Translations under genes and position numbers: made by a program | Source of the DNA: Bacteroidetes bacterium HGW-Bacteroidetes-12 | GTDB lineage: Bacteria; Bacteroidota; Bacteroidia; Flavobacteriales_E; Vicingaceae | Reading direction: 5' to 3' | Assembly: GCA_002841035.1 (NCBI GenBank) | Contig: PHDR01000003.1 | Coordinates: 1-23,558, forward strand | DNA length: 23,558 bases | Part shown: positions 1 through 7,941 of the stretch, piece after piece | Numbering within the stretch: position 1 is the first letter of the stretch | How the letters are laid out: each line of letters opens with the position of its first letter | Notes under the pieces: model-generated | Seen by the model: only the letters and a program-made list of their open reading frames with translations | Told to the model about the DNA's origin: nothing | The model's database searches: none

Positions 1-1629
1 GCAGGTATTCAAGACAATGGTTTTTATGCAGCAACTAATATTTCAAACGTGATAGGTGTTGGACAAGGTGTTTGGATTTGGAGTGGCGATACTATTATTG
101 GCACACAGCCCTTTAACATGAACATAACCGGGCCACCAAATGTTGGGAACATTAACCTACCTATTACTTATACAAACAGCGGTTTTCCTGCTGATGATGG
201 TTGGAACATGGTAGGAAATCCTTATCCTTCTTCTATTAATTGGGATTCACCTAACATCACAAAAACAGGAGTTAATAATGCCATTTACATTTGGAATCCA
301 GATTTAGAACAATTTGCTAGCTATGTGGGTGGTTTTGGAACAAATGGAGGCTCAAATGTTATTGCTTCCTCGCAAGCGTTTTGGCTACAAGCAACAAACA
401 CAGCAGCAGTTGTAACTATGAGAGAATCTTCAAAAACTAGTGTTACAGGTGCTTTTATAAGAGCAGTAACAACAACCCCTTTTAAAATTAAAGTTCAAAA
501 TGGTTTTGGACAAGATGAAGCAATTATTAATTTTGATAATAACGCAACCAATGGTTTTGATGCTGCTTATGATGCACTTAAAATTCCATCTCAAAACCCA
601 AATTTACCAACCGTTGCTAGTGTTATGGTAGATGATTATTCTATTAACCAATTTCCATCACAAGAAATTAATATTCCCATACGAATTTTAACAGGAGTAA
701 CTGGAATGCATACAATTAGTGTTGAAAATATTGAATCCCTAACCAATTCTTCTTGTTTAATTTTAGAAGATTTATATACTGGAATTAATTACAACCTTTC
801 ATTAACACCTTCGCTTAATCTTCAACTTTATGATACAACAACCTTAGCTCGTTTTATTTTGCACATTGGAGCTCCAAAAGATATTGAAATAACCGAAATT
901 AGTTGTATTAACAATCAAGACGGAAAATTAGTTTTCACTAAAAATAGCACCTCTCCTTTTGATATTATTTGGAAAGATGCAAACGCAACGGTTTTAGCTA
1001 CTAAAACTAACGTATTTATAACTGATACGCTTAGTAATCTTTTAAGTGGCACCTATTACATCGAAACAACCGATAATTTATGTGGAAATGCAATTGATAC
1101 CGTAATATTAGCAAATCCTTTACCCATAACAGCTACTTTTTCAACCATTAAAGATACTTTTGATATTACTGAAACAGTTGTTTTTACTAATGCTTCACTA
1201 AATGCAGTAGATTACTCTTGGGATTTTGGTGATGGAAATACATCGTCTCAAGCAAATCCTTCGCACACTTATGCTCAAATTGGAGATTATTTGGTTAGTC
1301 TTATTTCTTCCCAAAACAGTAATTGCCAAGCTTCAAATCAACAATTAATTACAATAACAGACAATGTAACTTCGGTTGGTGAATACAATACTATTAAAGA
1401 TTTAAAAATATGGACACAACCCAATTTACTTTACATACAATTTAAAGATGCTAATTATAAGGAACTTGAAATTCGTGATTTGTTAGGAAAAATCGTGTTT
1501 TCTAAACCCATTTCTAATAACAACCAACACACTATTAAAACTAGCAAATGGAGTAATTCTATTTACTTAGTAACGCTCATTAAAACCAATGGAGAACGAG
1601 AAGTGCAAAAAGTAATTATTTCCAATTAA
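1..1629 (+). CDS. T9SS-secreted PKD-domain protein, C-terminal part (5' truncated)
   Basis: The frame is open from the first base of the window, so the true start lies upstream; 542 residues are visible. The first third contains GWNMVGNPYPSSINW followed by a WNP, GTNGG and QAFWLQA series, a pattern I associate with surface proteins of Bacteroidota. A PKD-like domain spans about nt 1130-1365, with the hallmark WDFGDGN near nt 1219-1240 and a HTY strand end. The last ~75 residues (from about nt 1396) look like a type A T9SS sorting domain: a LEIRDLLGKIVF strand, then SNSIYLVTLIKTNG and a final basic KVIISN. By family knowledge such tails direct export through the outer membrane by the Por secretion machinery, followed by cleavage. 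The protein is therefore probably extracellular or surface-attached. Its catalytic or adhesive function, if any, would sit in the missing N-terminal part. The 3' end overlaps the convergent neighbour by 14 bp. Confidence 0.85.
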   Translation, partial: AGIQDNGFYAATNISNVIGVGQGVWIWSGDTIIGTQPFNMNITGPPNVGNINLPITYTNSGFPADDGWNMVGNPYPSSINWDSPNITKTGVNNAIYIWNPDLEQFASYVGGFGTNGGSNVIASSQAFWLQATNTAAVVTMRESSKTSVTGAFIRAVTTTPFKIKVQNGFGQDEAIINFDNNATNGFDAAYDALKIPSQNPNLPTVASVMVDDYSINQFPSQEINIPIRILTGVTGMHTISVENIESLTNSSCLILEDLYTGINYNLSLTPSLNLQLYDTTTLARFILHIGAPKDIEITEISCINNQDGKLVFTKNSTSPFDIIWKDANATVLATKTNVFITDTLSNLLSGTYYIETTDNLCGNAIDTVILANPLPITATFSTIKDTFDITETVVFTNASLNAVDYSWDFGDGNTSSQANPSHTYAQIGDYLVSLISSQNSNCQASNQQLITITDNVTSVGEYNTIKDLKIWTQPNLLYIQFKDANYKELEIRDLLGKIVFSKPISNNNQHTIKTSKWSNSIYLVTLIKTNGEREVQKVIISN

Positions 1630-2782
1630 ACTCACCTTGTTGTTTTAGTTGTTGAATAGCTCCTGCTAATGTATCAATATCTTCTTGACTATTATATGCT
1701 TGTATAGAAACACGCAAATAATAATTGTTGAGAAAATTAGTAATAGGAATTTCAATTTTAAAATCGTTAAATAGTTTTTCCTTTAATCGTATGGGATTTT
1801 TAGGTTGAATAGGAATACTACACATTTGCCCTAAAAATTCATCAGAAACAGTACAAATAGGCTTTGTTTGGAGTAAATCACAAAGTATCGGATAATTCTC
1901 TTGAATCAACAACCTACAATTTTTGCTTCGTTCGTTCCAATTATTGGATGTTAAATATTCCAATGCTTTTGGCACGGTTAAAAAAGCAGAAATATCTCTT
2001 GTACCTTGATATTCATTGTAATCTAAAAACTGCGAATGACCAGGGTTTTCACTTTCATAACCCCAACTGATTACTAACGGATCTAACAAGTGCTGAAATT
2101 CTTTTTTTACATACAAAAACGAACATCCTTTTGGTGTCAACAACCATTTATGACAAGCTCCAACATAAATATCGGCTTGAATCTGCTCTAAATTCAAGGC
2201 AATTTGCCCTGGAATATGAGCTCCATCAACAATAGTCATTAATCCTTTTTGTTTGGCTATTTCGCATATTTCTTTCACAGGAAAAAGTAATGCTGTTGGA
2301 CTAGTTAAATGACTAATGAAAACAACTTTTGTTTTAGACGTTACTCCTTTAAAAAATTCATCAATAAGTTGTTCTTTTGAAACCAGAGGAAGTGAAATGG
2401 CTTGCTGTTTATATACTGCATTTGCTTTTTTACAGTAGTAACGCCAAGTTCTGTCCATAGCTCCATATTCCTGATTGGTTGTAAGCACCTCATCTCCTGA
2501 TTTTAAAAGTAGATTTTTAATTACCAAATTGAAAGCAGTTGATGGGTTTACTGTATAAACAAAATCATTTTTATCGCAATTCAAATAGGTTGCTAAAGCG
2601 GTTTTTGATGCAGCCAAAAAAACATCCGATTGCTTAATAATGAATTGAACAGGCTCAAATTCCAATTTGCGTTGCCATTGTTGATAATCATCAAAAACCG
2701 GTTTAGGGCAAGCACCAAAAGAACCATGATTGAGAAAAGTAATGGTGTTGTCTAATAAAAAATCTGATTTGATGTTTTTCAT
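1616..2782 (-). CDS. Class V aminotransferase-fold PLP enzyme (isopenicillin N epimerase-like)
   Basis: This 388-residue protein has the layout of the PLP-dependent class V aminotransferase / isopenicillin-N-epimerase-like family. The opening FLNHGSFGACP (residues 16-26) is typical of that subgroup. D186 and H189 in VDGAHIPG would contact the cofactor, and K212 in ACHKWLLTPKG is the expected Schiff-base lysine. The substrate cannot be told from sequence; relatives include epimerases, cysteine desulfurase-like and lyase-type enzymes. No signal peptide is visible, so it should be cytoplasmic. It starts 23 bp after the anti-sigma factor gene in the same direction and may be the last gene of that operon, though a metabolic link is not evident. 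Its 3' end overlaps the T9SS protein gene tail to tail. Confidence 0.85.
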   Translation of the reverse strand: MKNIKSDFLLDNTITFLNHGSFGACPKPVFDDYQQWQRKLEFEPVQFIIKQSDVFLAASKTALATYLNCDKNDFVYTVNPSTAFNLVIKNLLLKSGDEVLTTNQEYGAMDRTWRYYCKKANAVYKQQAISLPLVSKEQLIDEFFKGVTSKTKVVFISHLTSPTALLFPVKEICEIAKQKGLMTIVDGAHIPGQIALNLEQIQADIYVGACHKWLLTPKGCSFLYVKKEFQHLLDPLVISWGYESENPGHSQFLDYNEYQGTRDISAFLTVPKALEYLTSNNWNERSKNCRLLIQENYPILCDLLQTKPICTVSDEFLGQMCSIPIQPKNPIRLKEKLFNDFKIEIPITNFLNNYYLRVSIQAYNSQEDIDTLAGAIQQLKQQGEFNWK

Positions 2783-2805
2783 AAATTAATATATGGTAGA
2801 TTCTA

Positions 2806-4224
2806 TCAATTCAACTCTTTTAATTTGTCTTGTGCTTGTTGCTTGTAAAATCCTTTTTCATTCACAATTTCTTGCAACAATTTTTTTGCATTACTAAGTT
2901 CCTTTAATTCAATTAAAGTTAACGATTTATACCATTTTGCTTCTTGATTAAATTCAGTTTGAGGATTTTTTAAAACAGCATCAAATTTACGCAATGCATT
3001 TTTGTAATTCTTTAAATTATATTCCGACAAAGCTCCATAGAACAAAGCATTCACATCTGTTGGATGTTTAAAAAGAATTAACTCAAAATCAACTAAAGCA
3101 TCCTTGTAAGCTAAATCCTTAAAATGCAGCATTCCTCGCTCTAGCACACTTTTATAAGATTCTTTTAAAGTTGTTTTTTCTAATTCTTTTTCCGCAGCTT
3201 CTTTTTCTTCTTTATTCAAAAAATCAACAGGAGTAGCATCTGTTTCAGCTAATTTCTTAAACTCTTCTTCATTTTGATATTCAACAACATAGTCAACTAT
3301 TTTATAACCAGAAAGATAATACGTTTTTTGATTCGTTTTTAATTGTGTTGAGTACGTATTTCCAGACACAGCAGACTCTTGCTGAGGTGCTGCTGGGATT
3401 TGATTGTTTGTAGTTTTTGTTTCTGCCTTTTTATTTTGTACTCTCGTTCTCATTTTATCTAAATCTTTTTTACTCTTTTGATCCTCTGCGGTTGTTGATA
3501 TAGAAACTTGATTTTTTCTATCTTCATCGTCATTTACTCTATTAGCATCCTCATTTTTTGCTATTACTTTTTCTGCAACAGCTTCTGATTCCATTGGAGC
3601 ACCTGCTTCATCCATCAATATGTTGCCATCAAGTTTTGATTCTAATCTGTTTTTTTCAGAAGCTGCTCTATAATCAGATTGTTCAACAGCACTTGTTGGA
3701 GCAGCTTTTTCAGTTTTTTCTTTTATTGACTCCCCTACTCTTTGTTCCAACTTCGACTGACTATTTATTGTTGTATGTTCAGATGACACGATATCATCAT
3801 CAACCGTTGATGGCTCTTCTTCCTCTTCCAAAAAGTTCTCTTTAGGAAGTGGAGAGGCTTGCTCATGAATAGCCATTTCGTTTTTATTAAATGTATTGTC
3901 ATTAAATAAATTGACCAACAAATACGCTCCAAAAATTACTGCAATTAATGAAGCTGCAGCCATTAACCAACCTCCTTTAAAAAAAGAATTTGTTTGATTT
4001 GAAGCTATTCGATTTTCAATTTTATGATCTAGAGCAAAAAGAATAGAACTGTTTTTAGCATATTTCATTCCTGCCATAGCATCGGTGCATAAATCGCAAT
4101 CGAGCATGTGTTTTTCAACCTCATGCAACTCATTTTTTGTAAGTTGTTTATTGATGTATTTCATCATCAACTCCTTTGAGATACAAGTGGTATTTGAAAA
4201 TATATGGTTATGTAATTCTTTCAT
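2806..4224 (-). CDS. Zinc-finger anti-sigma factor with periplasmic TPR domain
   Basis: 472 residues with a transmembrane anti-sigma architecture. The N-terminal cytoplasmic part has H39, C43 and C46 in an H-x3-C-x2-C arrangement, the signature of zinc-binding anti-sigma (ZAS) domains. A single hydrophobic helix at about residues 86-106 follows. Next comes a long, charged, low-complexity linker (about 110-330) rich in E, K, Q, N and S. The C-terminal ~120 residues form two or three TPR-like helical pairs (FKDLAYKDALVDFELILF; YNLKNYKNALRKFDAVL; ELSNAKKLLQEIV). With the helix as sole anchor, the TPR part lies in the periplasm and is the likely sensor. The gene begins 26 bp after the ECF sigma gene, the usual sigma/anti-sigma order. 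The partner assignment is inferred from position; the incoming signal is unknown. Confidence 0.82.
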   Translation of the reverse strand: MKELHNHIFSNTTCISKELMMKYINKQLTKNELHEVEKHMLDCDLCTDAMAGMKYAKNSSILFALDHKIENRIASNQTNSFFKGGWLMAAASLIAVIFGAYLLVNLFNDNTFNKNEMAIHEQASPLPKENFLEEEEEPSTVDDDIVSSEHTTINSQSKLEQRVGESIKEKTEKAAPTSAVEQSDYRAASEKNRLESKLDGNILMDEAGAPMESEAVAEKVIAKNEDANRVNDDEDRKNQVSISTTAEDQKSKKDLDKMRTRVQNKKAETKTTNNQIPAAPQQESAVSGNTYSTQLKTNQKTYYLSGYKIVDYVVEYQNEEEFKKLAETDATPVDFLNKEEKEAAEKELEKTTLKESYKSVLERGMLHFKDLAYKDALVDFELILFKHPTDVNALFYGALSEYNLKNYKNALRKFDAVLKNPQTEFNQEAKWYKSLTLIELKELSNAKKLLQEIVNEKGFYKQQAQDKLKELN

Positions 4225-4235
4225 TTTACAAAAGT

Positions 4236-4256
4236 GTTATTCGTTATTCGTTAAAT
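4236..4256. repeat. Short 7-bp tandem repeat between sigma and anti-sigma genes
   Basis: Two perfect copies of GTTATTC (4236-4242 and 4243-4249) are followed by a partial third, GTTAAAT. The third copy contains the sigma factor stop codon. It belongs to the same 7-base periodic style as the arrays near 17.2, 18.8 and 19.8 kb. Confidence 0.55.
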
Positions 4257-4838
4257 TTTCAAATTATTCATCTGTATTGCCAAGTTTCTTTTTCCATTTT
4301 GAATATAACTTTTTACTTGTTTTTCTGAAAAACCTGTTTCTTCTGCAACTTCTTGATAACATTTTTCTTTTAAGAAAAACAATTCTATACAAACTCTTTG
4401 CTCTTCCTTTAATACAGCAATGGCTTTTTCTAAATCAGTAAAAACTAATTCTTGTTCCATTTTTTCATTCACTTCAAAAGGGGCTGCAAAAGTTTCTTCA
4501 TGTTCATAAACAGCTTCATACTCATTAATTTTCTTTGTTACAACCTGTTTTTTTCTCAAAAACATCAAACAATGGTTTCGTGCAACACTATGCAACCATG
4601 ATTTAAAATTTGCTATCTCATGTTTTTTTAAATCTTCCATTAGTTTTTCAAAAATCTGTATTACAGCATCTTCCCCTTCTTCTTCATTTTTTAAATATTT
4701 TAAGCAAACTCCATAAACCAAATGAGAATATCTTTTGTATAATTCTCCCAAATACATTCCATCTCCATTGCTCTTATAATTGGCAATAAGTTCATTATCC
4801 GTTAATTTTTGAGGTCTATTTTTTTTAAAGATATTCAT
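4251..4838 (-). CDS. ECF-type RNA polymerase sigma factor (sigma-70 family)
   Basis: 195 residues, the usual ECF length. Region 2 spans about residues 30-100: YLGELYKRYSHLVYGVCLKYL, then EEEGEDAVIQIFEKLM and FKSWLHSVARNHCLMFLRKK, which match the core-binding and -10-recognition helices. Region 4 is near residues 135-190, with LKEEQRVCIELFFLKEKCYQEVAEETG and the recognition helix SEKQVKSYIQNGKRNL. No region 1.1 or region 3 is present, as expected for ECF factors. It directs core polymerase to a dedicated promoter set and is presumably held by the anti-sigma protein encoded just downstream. It lies 49 bp after the TonB-plug protein gene in the same orientation, suggesting one transcript and autoregulation. 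The regulon cannot be deduced here. Confidence 0.93.
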   Translation of the reverse strand: MNIFKKNRPQKLTDNELIANYKSNGDGMYLGELYKRYSHLVYGVCLKYLKNEEEGEDAVIQIFEKLMEDLKKHEIANFKSWLHSVARNHCLMFLRKKQVVTKKINEYEAVYEHEETFAAPFEVNEKMEQELVFTDLEKAIAVLKEEQRVCIELFFLKEKCYQEVAEETGFSEKQVKSYIQNGKRNLAIQMNNLKI

Positions 4839-4887
4839 TCAATACTTAGAAATTAAGGTATAAAGTTATGAATTTGTAAATCAAAAA

Positions 4888-5646
4888 TCATTTAAATTGC
4901 TGAGCCAAATCAAAATAACTTTTTGTTTCCACAATAATTATTCCTCCTGAAACATCTCCATATTTAGCAGGTATTCCACCAGTATAAACTTTCATTGCTC
5001 CAATTGCCTGTCCAGGGATGCCAATTTCACCAGTAATTGATTTCATTCCGTCAGTAATAAATTGTGTTGACGTAGGTCGGGCACCTCTAATATAAACGTC
5101 TTTTCCATTGTTGGCTAAAGTTACACCAGGCAACATTGTTACCATTTTTATCGGCTCCCTTAAATTTGGGCTGTACTTCATTTCATCTGTTGTTAGAGCT
5201 TGCACATGTGGTTCATCTTTAGAAATTAAAGGTATTTCATGTATAACTGCAGTAATGATAAAAGGATTTAACATGGTTGCTGCCTGTTCCATAACCATAT
5301 CTACATACGTAATTTTATCAGAAGTAATTTTCACTTCTTTTGTTTCAATGGTTCCAAAACCAGTTGATTTTGCTGTTACTTTATAAGTTCCTGTACTCAA
5401 TGGTTTTATGGTATATTTTCCATCAAAATCTGTTACCGCTCCTTTTAGCGAACCTCCTACTTCAACATACACCGAAACATTAAAAATCGGTTCTCCAGTA
5501 GCTTTATCTTTTATAACTCCCTTTATCTCTCCATTTTGAGCCAGCATTGCTGAACAAATAATAAGAATTGAAAAACTCAATAATGCTATTTTTTTTATAA
5601 ACTCATTTGATAAAATTTCTAAATTAATTCGTTCTGTAGTTTTCAT
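4888..5646 (-). CDS. Barrel-less CarboxypepD_reg / TonB-plug protein
   Basis: 252 residues. An N-terminal hydrophobic segment (about 19-34, ending AMLA-Q) looks like a signal peptide with cleavage near residue 36. Residues ~38-120 form a CarboxypepD_reg-like beta-sandwich (GVIKDKATGEPIFNVSVYV; VTDFDGKYTIKPLSTGTYKV). Residues ~150-243 resemble the plug of TonB-dependent receptors (LPGVTLANNGKDVYIRGAR, STQFITDGMKS, AKYGDVSGGIIIVETKS). A full receptor would continue with a ~500-700 residue 22-strand barrel. Here the frame stops nine residues after the plug (YFDLAQQFK), and only 49 bp remain before the sigma gene, so no barrel remnant can be present. No STN signalling domain is visible. It may be a natural plug-only protein or an old truncation. 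As the apparent first gene of the sigma/anti-sigma run it may take part in signalling; that is inference. Confidence 0.78.
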   Translation of the reverse strand: MKTTERINLEILSNEFIKKIALLSFSILIICSAMLAQNGEIKGVIKDKATGEPIFNVSVYVEVGGSLKGAVTDFDGKYTIKPLSTGTYKVTAKSTGFGTIETKEVKITSDKITYVDMVMEQAATMLNPFIITAVIHEIPLISKDEPHVQALTTDEMKYSPNLREPIKMVTMLPGVTLANNGKDVYIRGARPTSTQFITDGMKSITGEIGIPGQAIGAMKVYTGGIPAKYGDVSGGIIIVETKSYFDLAQQFK

Positions 5647-5742
5647 GATTTCTAGGTTTTAGGTTAATATTAATTTTTGATTTTCTCTTTAGATGCTAAA
5701 AAAGATAGGATTCCATAAATAAGCTGCGTTTTTTTATTTTTT

Positions 5743-5770
5743 TTTGAAGAGTTTCTTTATTTTTACTTTC
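5743..5770 (+). promoter_or_regulatory. Possible promoter of the M13 peptidase gene
   Basis: TTTG at 5743-5746 is followed after 17 bases by TACTTTC at 5764-5770. This approximates the Bacteroidota pattern TTTG / TAnnTTTG, with the last position imperfect. It lies 25 bp before the ATG in a divergent intergenic region of 149 bp, which would give a leader of about 20 nt. Long T tracts in the region make chance matches likely. Confidence 0.3.
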
Positions 5771-5795
5771 TAAACAAACATTTTAACTTCAAAAA

Positions 5796-7853
5796 ATGAA
5801 TAAATTAACTAAGATAGGAGGGTTAATTACCCTAACTACTTTTGCTGTTTCTTGTAGCGAAAAAACACCCGAAAAACCAACTGAACCTAAAAAAGATAGC
5901 GTACCCGCTTTCGATATCAGTCAAATAGATTCTTCGTTTTTGCCTTGCGAAGATTTTGAAAAATTTGCCGTAGGTAACTGGTTAAAAAACAATCCAGTAC
6001 CCGAATCGGAAAGCCGTTGGGGAAGCTTCAATGTGCTGAACGACCAAAATGAAATTCAACTCAGAGCCATTGTAGATGAAGCAGCTAAATCAAAATCAAA
6101 AAAAGGAACTGCACTGCAAATGGTTGGTGATTTTTATACTTCCGCCTTAGATTCAACAACTGCTAACGAGTTAGGGATTCAACCACTTTTACCCTATTTA
6201 TCTAAAATAGACGCCATAACCAACTATGAAGAAATGGTGCAAACCTCTGTAGAAAACAGAAAAATTGGTAGCGGCTCATTGTTTAGTTATTATGTTGGTG
6301 TGGACTCAAAAAATAGCACCCAATACATTACTTATATTTCGCAAGGAGGCTTGGGCTTGCCCGATAAAACTTACTATACACCAAGTGATGATAGAGGTAA
6401 AAATATTTTATTGGAATACGAAAAATATATAACTCGCTTATTTGTGTTAGCTGGCGAAGACTCCGTTTTGGCTCATACAAAAGCAGCTAGCATACTTAAA
6501 ATTGAAAGTGAATTAGCAAAAAATTCAATGGACAGAGTGGAACGAAGAGACCCACTAAAAACCTATAACAAAAAAAACAAAGCTGAATTACAAGCCCTTT
6601 GTGCAACAATTAACTGGGAAAGCTATTTTACAACTGCCGAGTTTGGTGCTTTTGATGAAGTTGTTGTAGGACAAGTTGATTTTATAAAATCGTTAGATAA
6701 AACATTTAAAAAATTTAACATTAACGATTGGAAATCCTATTTAAAATTTCATTTAATTAATGATTTTGCTTCCGATTTAAGTATTGAATTTGAACAAGCT
6801 AATTTTGGTTTCTATTCTACCACATTAAGAGGCGTGAAAGAAATGAAACCTCGTTGGAAAAGAGCCTTATCAAAATCTAACGGAACAGTTGGCGAATCAT
6901 TAGGAAAACTGTTTGTTGAAAAACACTTTCCCGAAGAATCAAAAAAAATGGTGTTAGATATGATAACCAATATTTCTAACGTGTTTAAAGAACGAGTTCA
7001 ACAATTAGATTGGATGAGTGAAGAAACAAAAGCAAAAGCATTAGATAAGCTAAGTAAATTCAATTACAAAATTGGTTATCCTGATAAATGGAAAGATTAT
7101 AGCTCAGTAGATATAAACCCCAAAACATTGGTTCAAAATGTAATAAACATGAATTACTTTGAATACAAAGAAAATGTTGGACGACTTGGAAAGCCAATAG
7201 ACAAAGACGAGTGGGGAATGAACCCGCAACGAATTAATGCCTATTTCAGTCCAACAATGAACGAAATTGTGTTTCCTGCTGCCATTTTGCAACCTCCATT
7301 TTTTAATCCCGATGCCGATGATGCTATTAACTATGGTGGTATAGGTGCTGTTATTGGGCATGAATTTTCGCACGGTTTTGATGACCAAGGAAGCAAGTAT
7401 GATGGTGATGGAAACCTCAACAATTGGTGGACAGATGAAGACAAAGCCAACTTTGCTGAAAGAACAGGTAAATTAGCCGCTCAATACGATAAGTATGAAG
7501 TAGCCGAAGGAAACAAAGTAAATGGAAAACTTACCCTTGGCGAAAACATTGCCGATATTGCTGGCATCACCTTGGCTTATTATGGCTTACAAAAAGCTGT
7601 TGAAAAGAAAGGAAAACCCGAATTAATTGATGGTTTTGACCATAACCAACGTTTCTTTTTAGGATGGGCTCAGGTTTGGCACACCAATGCTAAAGATGAA
7701 TTCCTGATTAACCAAGTGAAAACTGATCCACACTCTCCAACACGATATAGAATTAATGGGCCATTAGTTAATATGAACGAATTTCATACTGCTTTTGGTT
7801 GCAAAACGGGTAATATGGTTGCTGCTGATAGTTTACGGGTAAAAATTTGGTAA
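5796..7853 (+). CDS. M13-family zinc metallopeptidase lipoprotein (neprilysin/PepO-like)
   Basis: 685 residues, normal for the M13 family. The N-terminus is a lipoprotein signal ending FAVSC with C20 as the lipidated residue, followed by a charged, proline-rich spacer, so the enzyme is membrane-anchored in the periplasm or at the surface. The M13 N-terminal domain fills the first half. Catalytic features are all present: INAYFSP (substrate-binding NAY motif), H522-E523-x-x-H526 in VIGHEFSHGFDDQG, and E583-x-x-x-D587 in GENIADIAG for the third zinc ligand. The late DPHSPTRYRINGPLVN block contains the expected transition-state histidine. It hydrolyses oligopeptides; the physiological substrate is unknown. 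It is transcribed divergently from the sigma operon and is followed by a strong terminator, so it is probably monocistronic. Confidence 0.95.
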   Translation: MNKLTKIGGLITLTTFAVSCSEKTPEKPTEPKKDSVPAFDISQIDSSFLPCEDFEKFAVGNWLKNNPVPESESRWGSFNVLNDQNEIQLRAIVDEAAKSKSKKGTALQMVGDFYTSALDSTTANELGIQPLLPYLSKIDAITNYEEMVQTSVENRKIGSGSLFSYYVGVDSKNSTQYITYISQGGLGLPDKTYYTPSDDRGKNILLEYEKYITRLFVLAGEDSVLAHTKAASILKIESELAKNSMDRVERRDPLKTYNKKNKAELQALCATINWESYFTTAEFGAFDEVVVGQVDFIKSLDKTFKKFNINDWKSYLKFHLINDFASDLSIEFEQANFGFYSTTLRGVKEMKPRWKRALSKSNGTVGESLGKLFVEKHFPEESKKMVLDMITNISNVFKERVQQLDWMSEETKAKALDKLSKFNYKIGYPDKWKDYSSVDINPKTLVQNVINMNYFEYKENVGRLGKPIDKDEWGMNPQRINAYFSPTMNEIVFPAAILQPPFFNPDADDAINYGGIGAVIGHEFSHGFDDQGSKYDGDGNLNNWWTDEDKANFAERTGKLAAQYDKYEVAEGNKVNGKLTLGENIADIAGITLAYYGLQKAVEKKGKPELIDGFDHNQRFFLGWAQVWHTNAKDEFLINQVKTDPHSPTRYRINGPLVNMNEFHTAFGCKTGNMVAADSLRVKIW

Positions 7854-7883
7854 GTTTTTAACTTTCATAGAGTTTATACTTTC

Positions 7884-7915
7884 AAAAGGTCGAAAAATAT
7901 TTTTCGACCTTTTTT
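7884..7915. terminator. Intrinsic hairpin terminator, nearly perfect palindrome
   Basis: AAAAGGTCGAAAAA (7884-7897) is the exact reverse complement of TTTTTCGACCTTTT (7900-7913), separated only by TA. A T run follows on the plus strand, and an A run precedes it for the opposite strand. It sits 30 bp after the M13 peptidase stop and should end that transcript before bioA. The symmetry would allow function in both directions. Confidence 0.85.
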
Positions 7916-7928
7916 GTTTGATTGTAAT

Positions 7929-7936
7929 TACTTTTG
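7929..7936 (+). promoter_or_regulatory. TAnnTTTG box just upstream of bioA
   Basis: TACTTTTG is an exact match to the Bacteroidota -7 box TAnnTTTG and ends 5 bp before the bioA ATG at 7942. The nearest upstream TTTG motifs are too close for a standard -33 element. Transcription from it would begin at or next to the start codon, giving a leaderless or near-leaderless mRNA. Confidence 0.3.
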
Positions 7937-7941
7937 TCTTT

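Noticed and set aside
3558..3845. Plus-strand open frame inside the anti-sigma gene
   Set aside because: It is antisense to the low-complexity linker, with Leu/Phe-rich composition that mirrors the E/K-rich coding strand. The same applies to the other frames antisense to long genes (e.g. 4085-4441, 12435-12701, 21545-21865).
4888..5646. Frameshifted full-length TonB receptor
   Set aside because: Only 49 bp separate its stop from the sigma gene start, and the sigma gene is intact, so no barrel in another frame can follow.
7918..7941. TTG start giving BioA eight extra residues
   Set aside because: The extension overlaps the terminator T-run region and the -7-like box, and the ATG at 7942 gives the normal BioA N-terminus.
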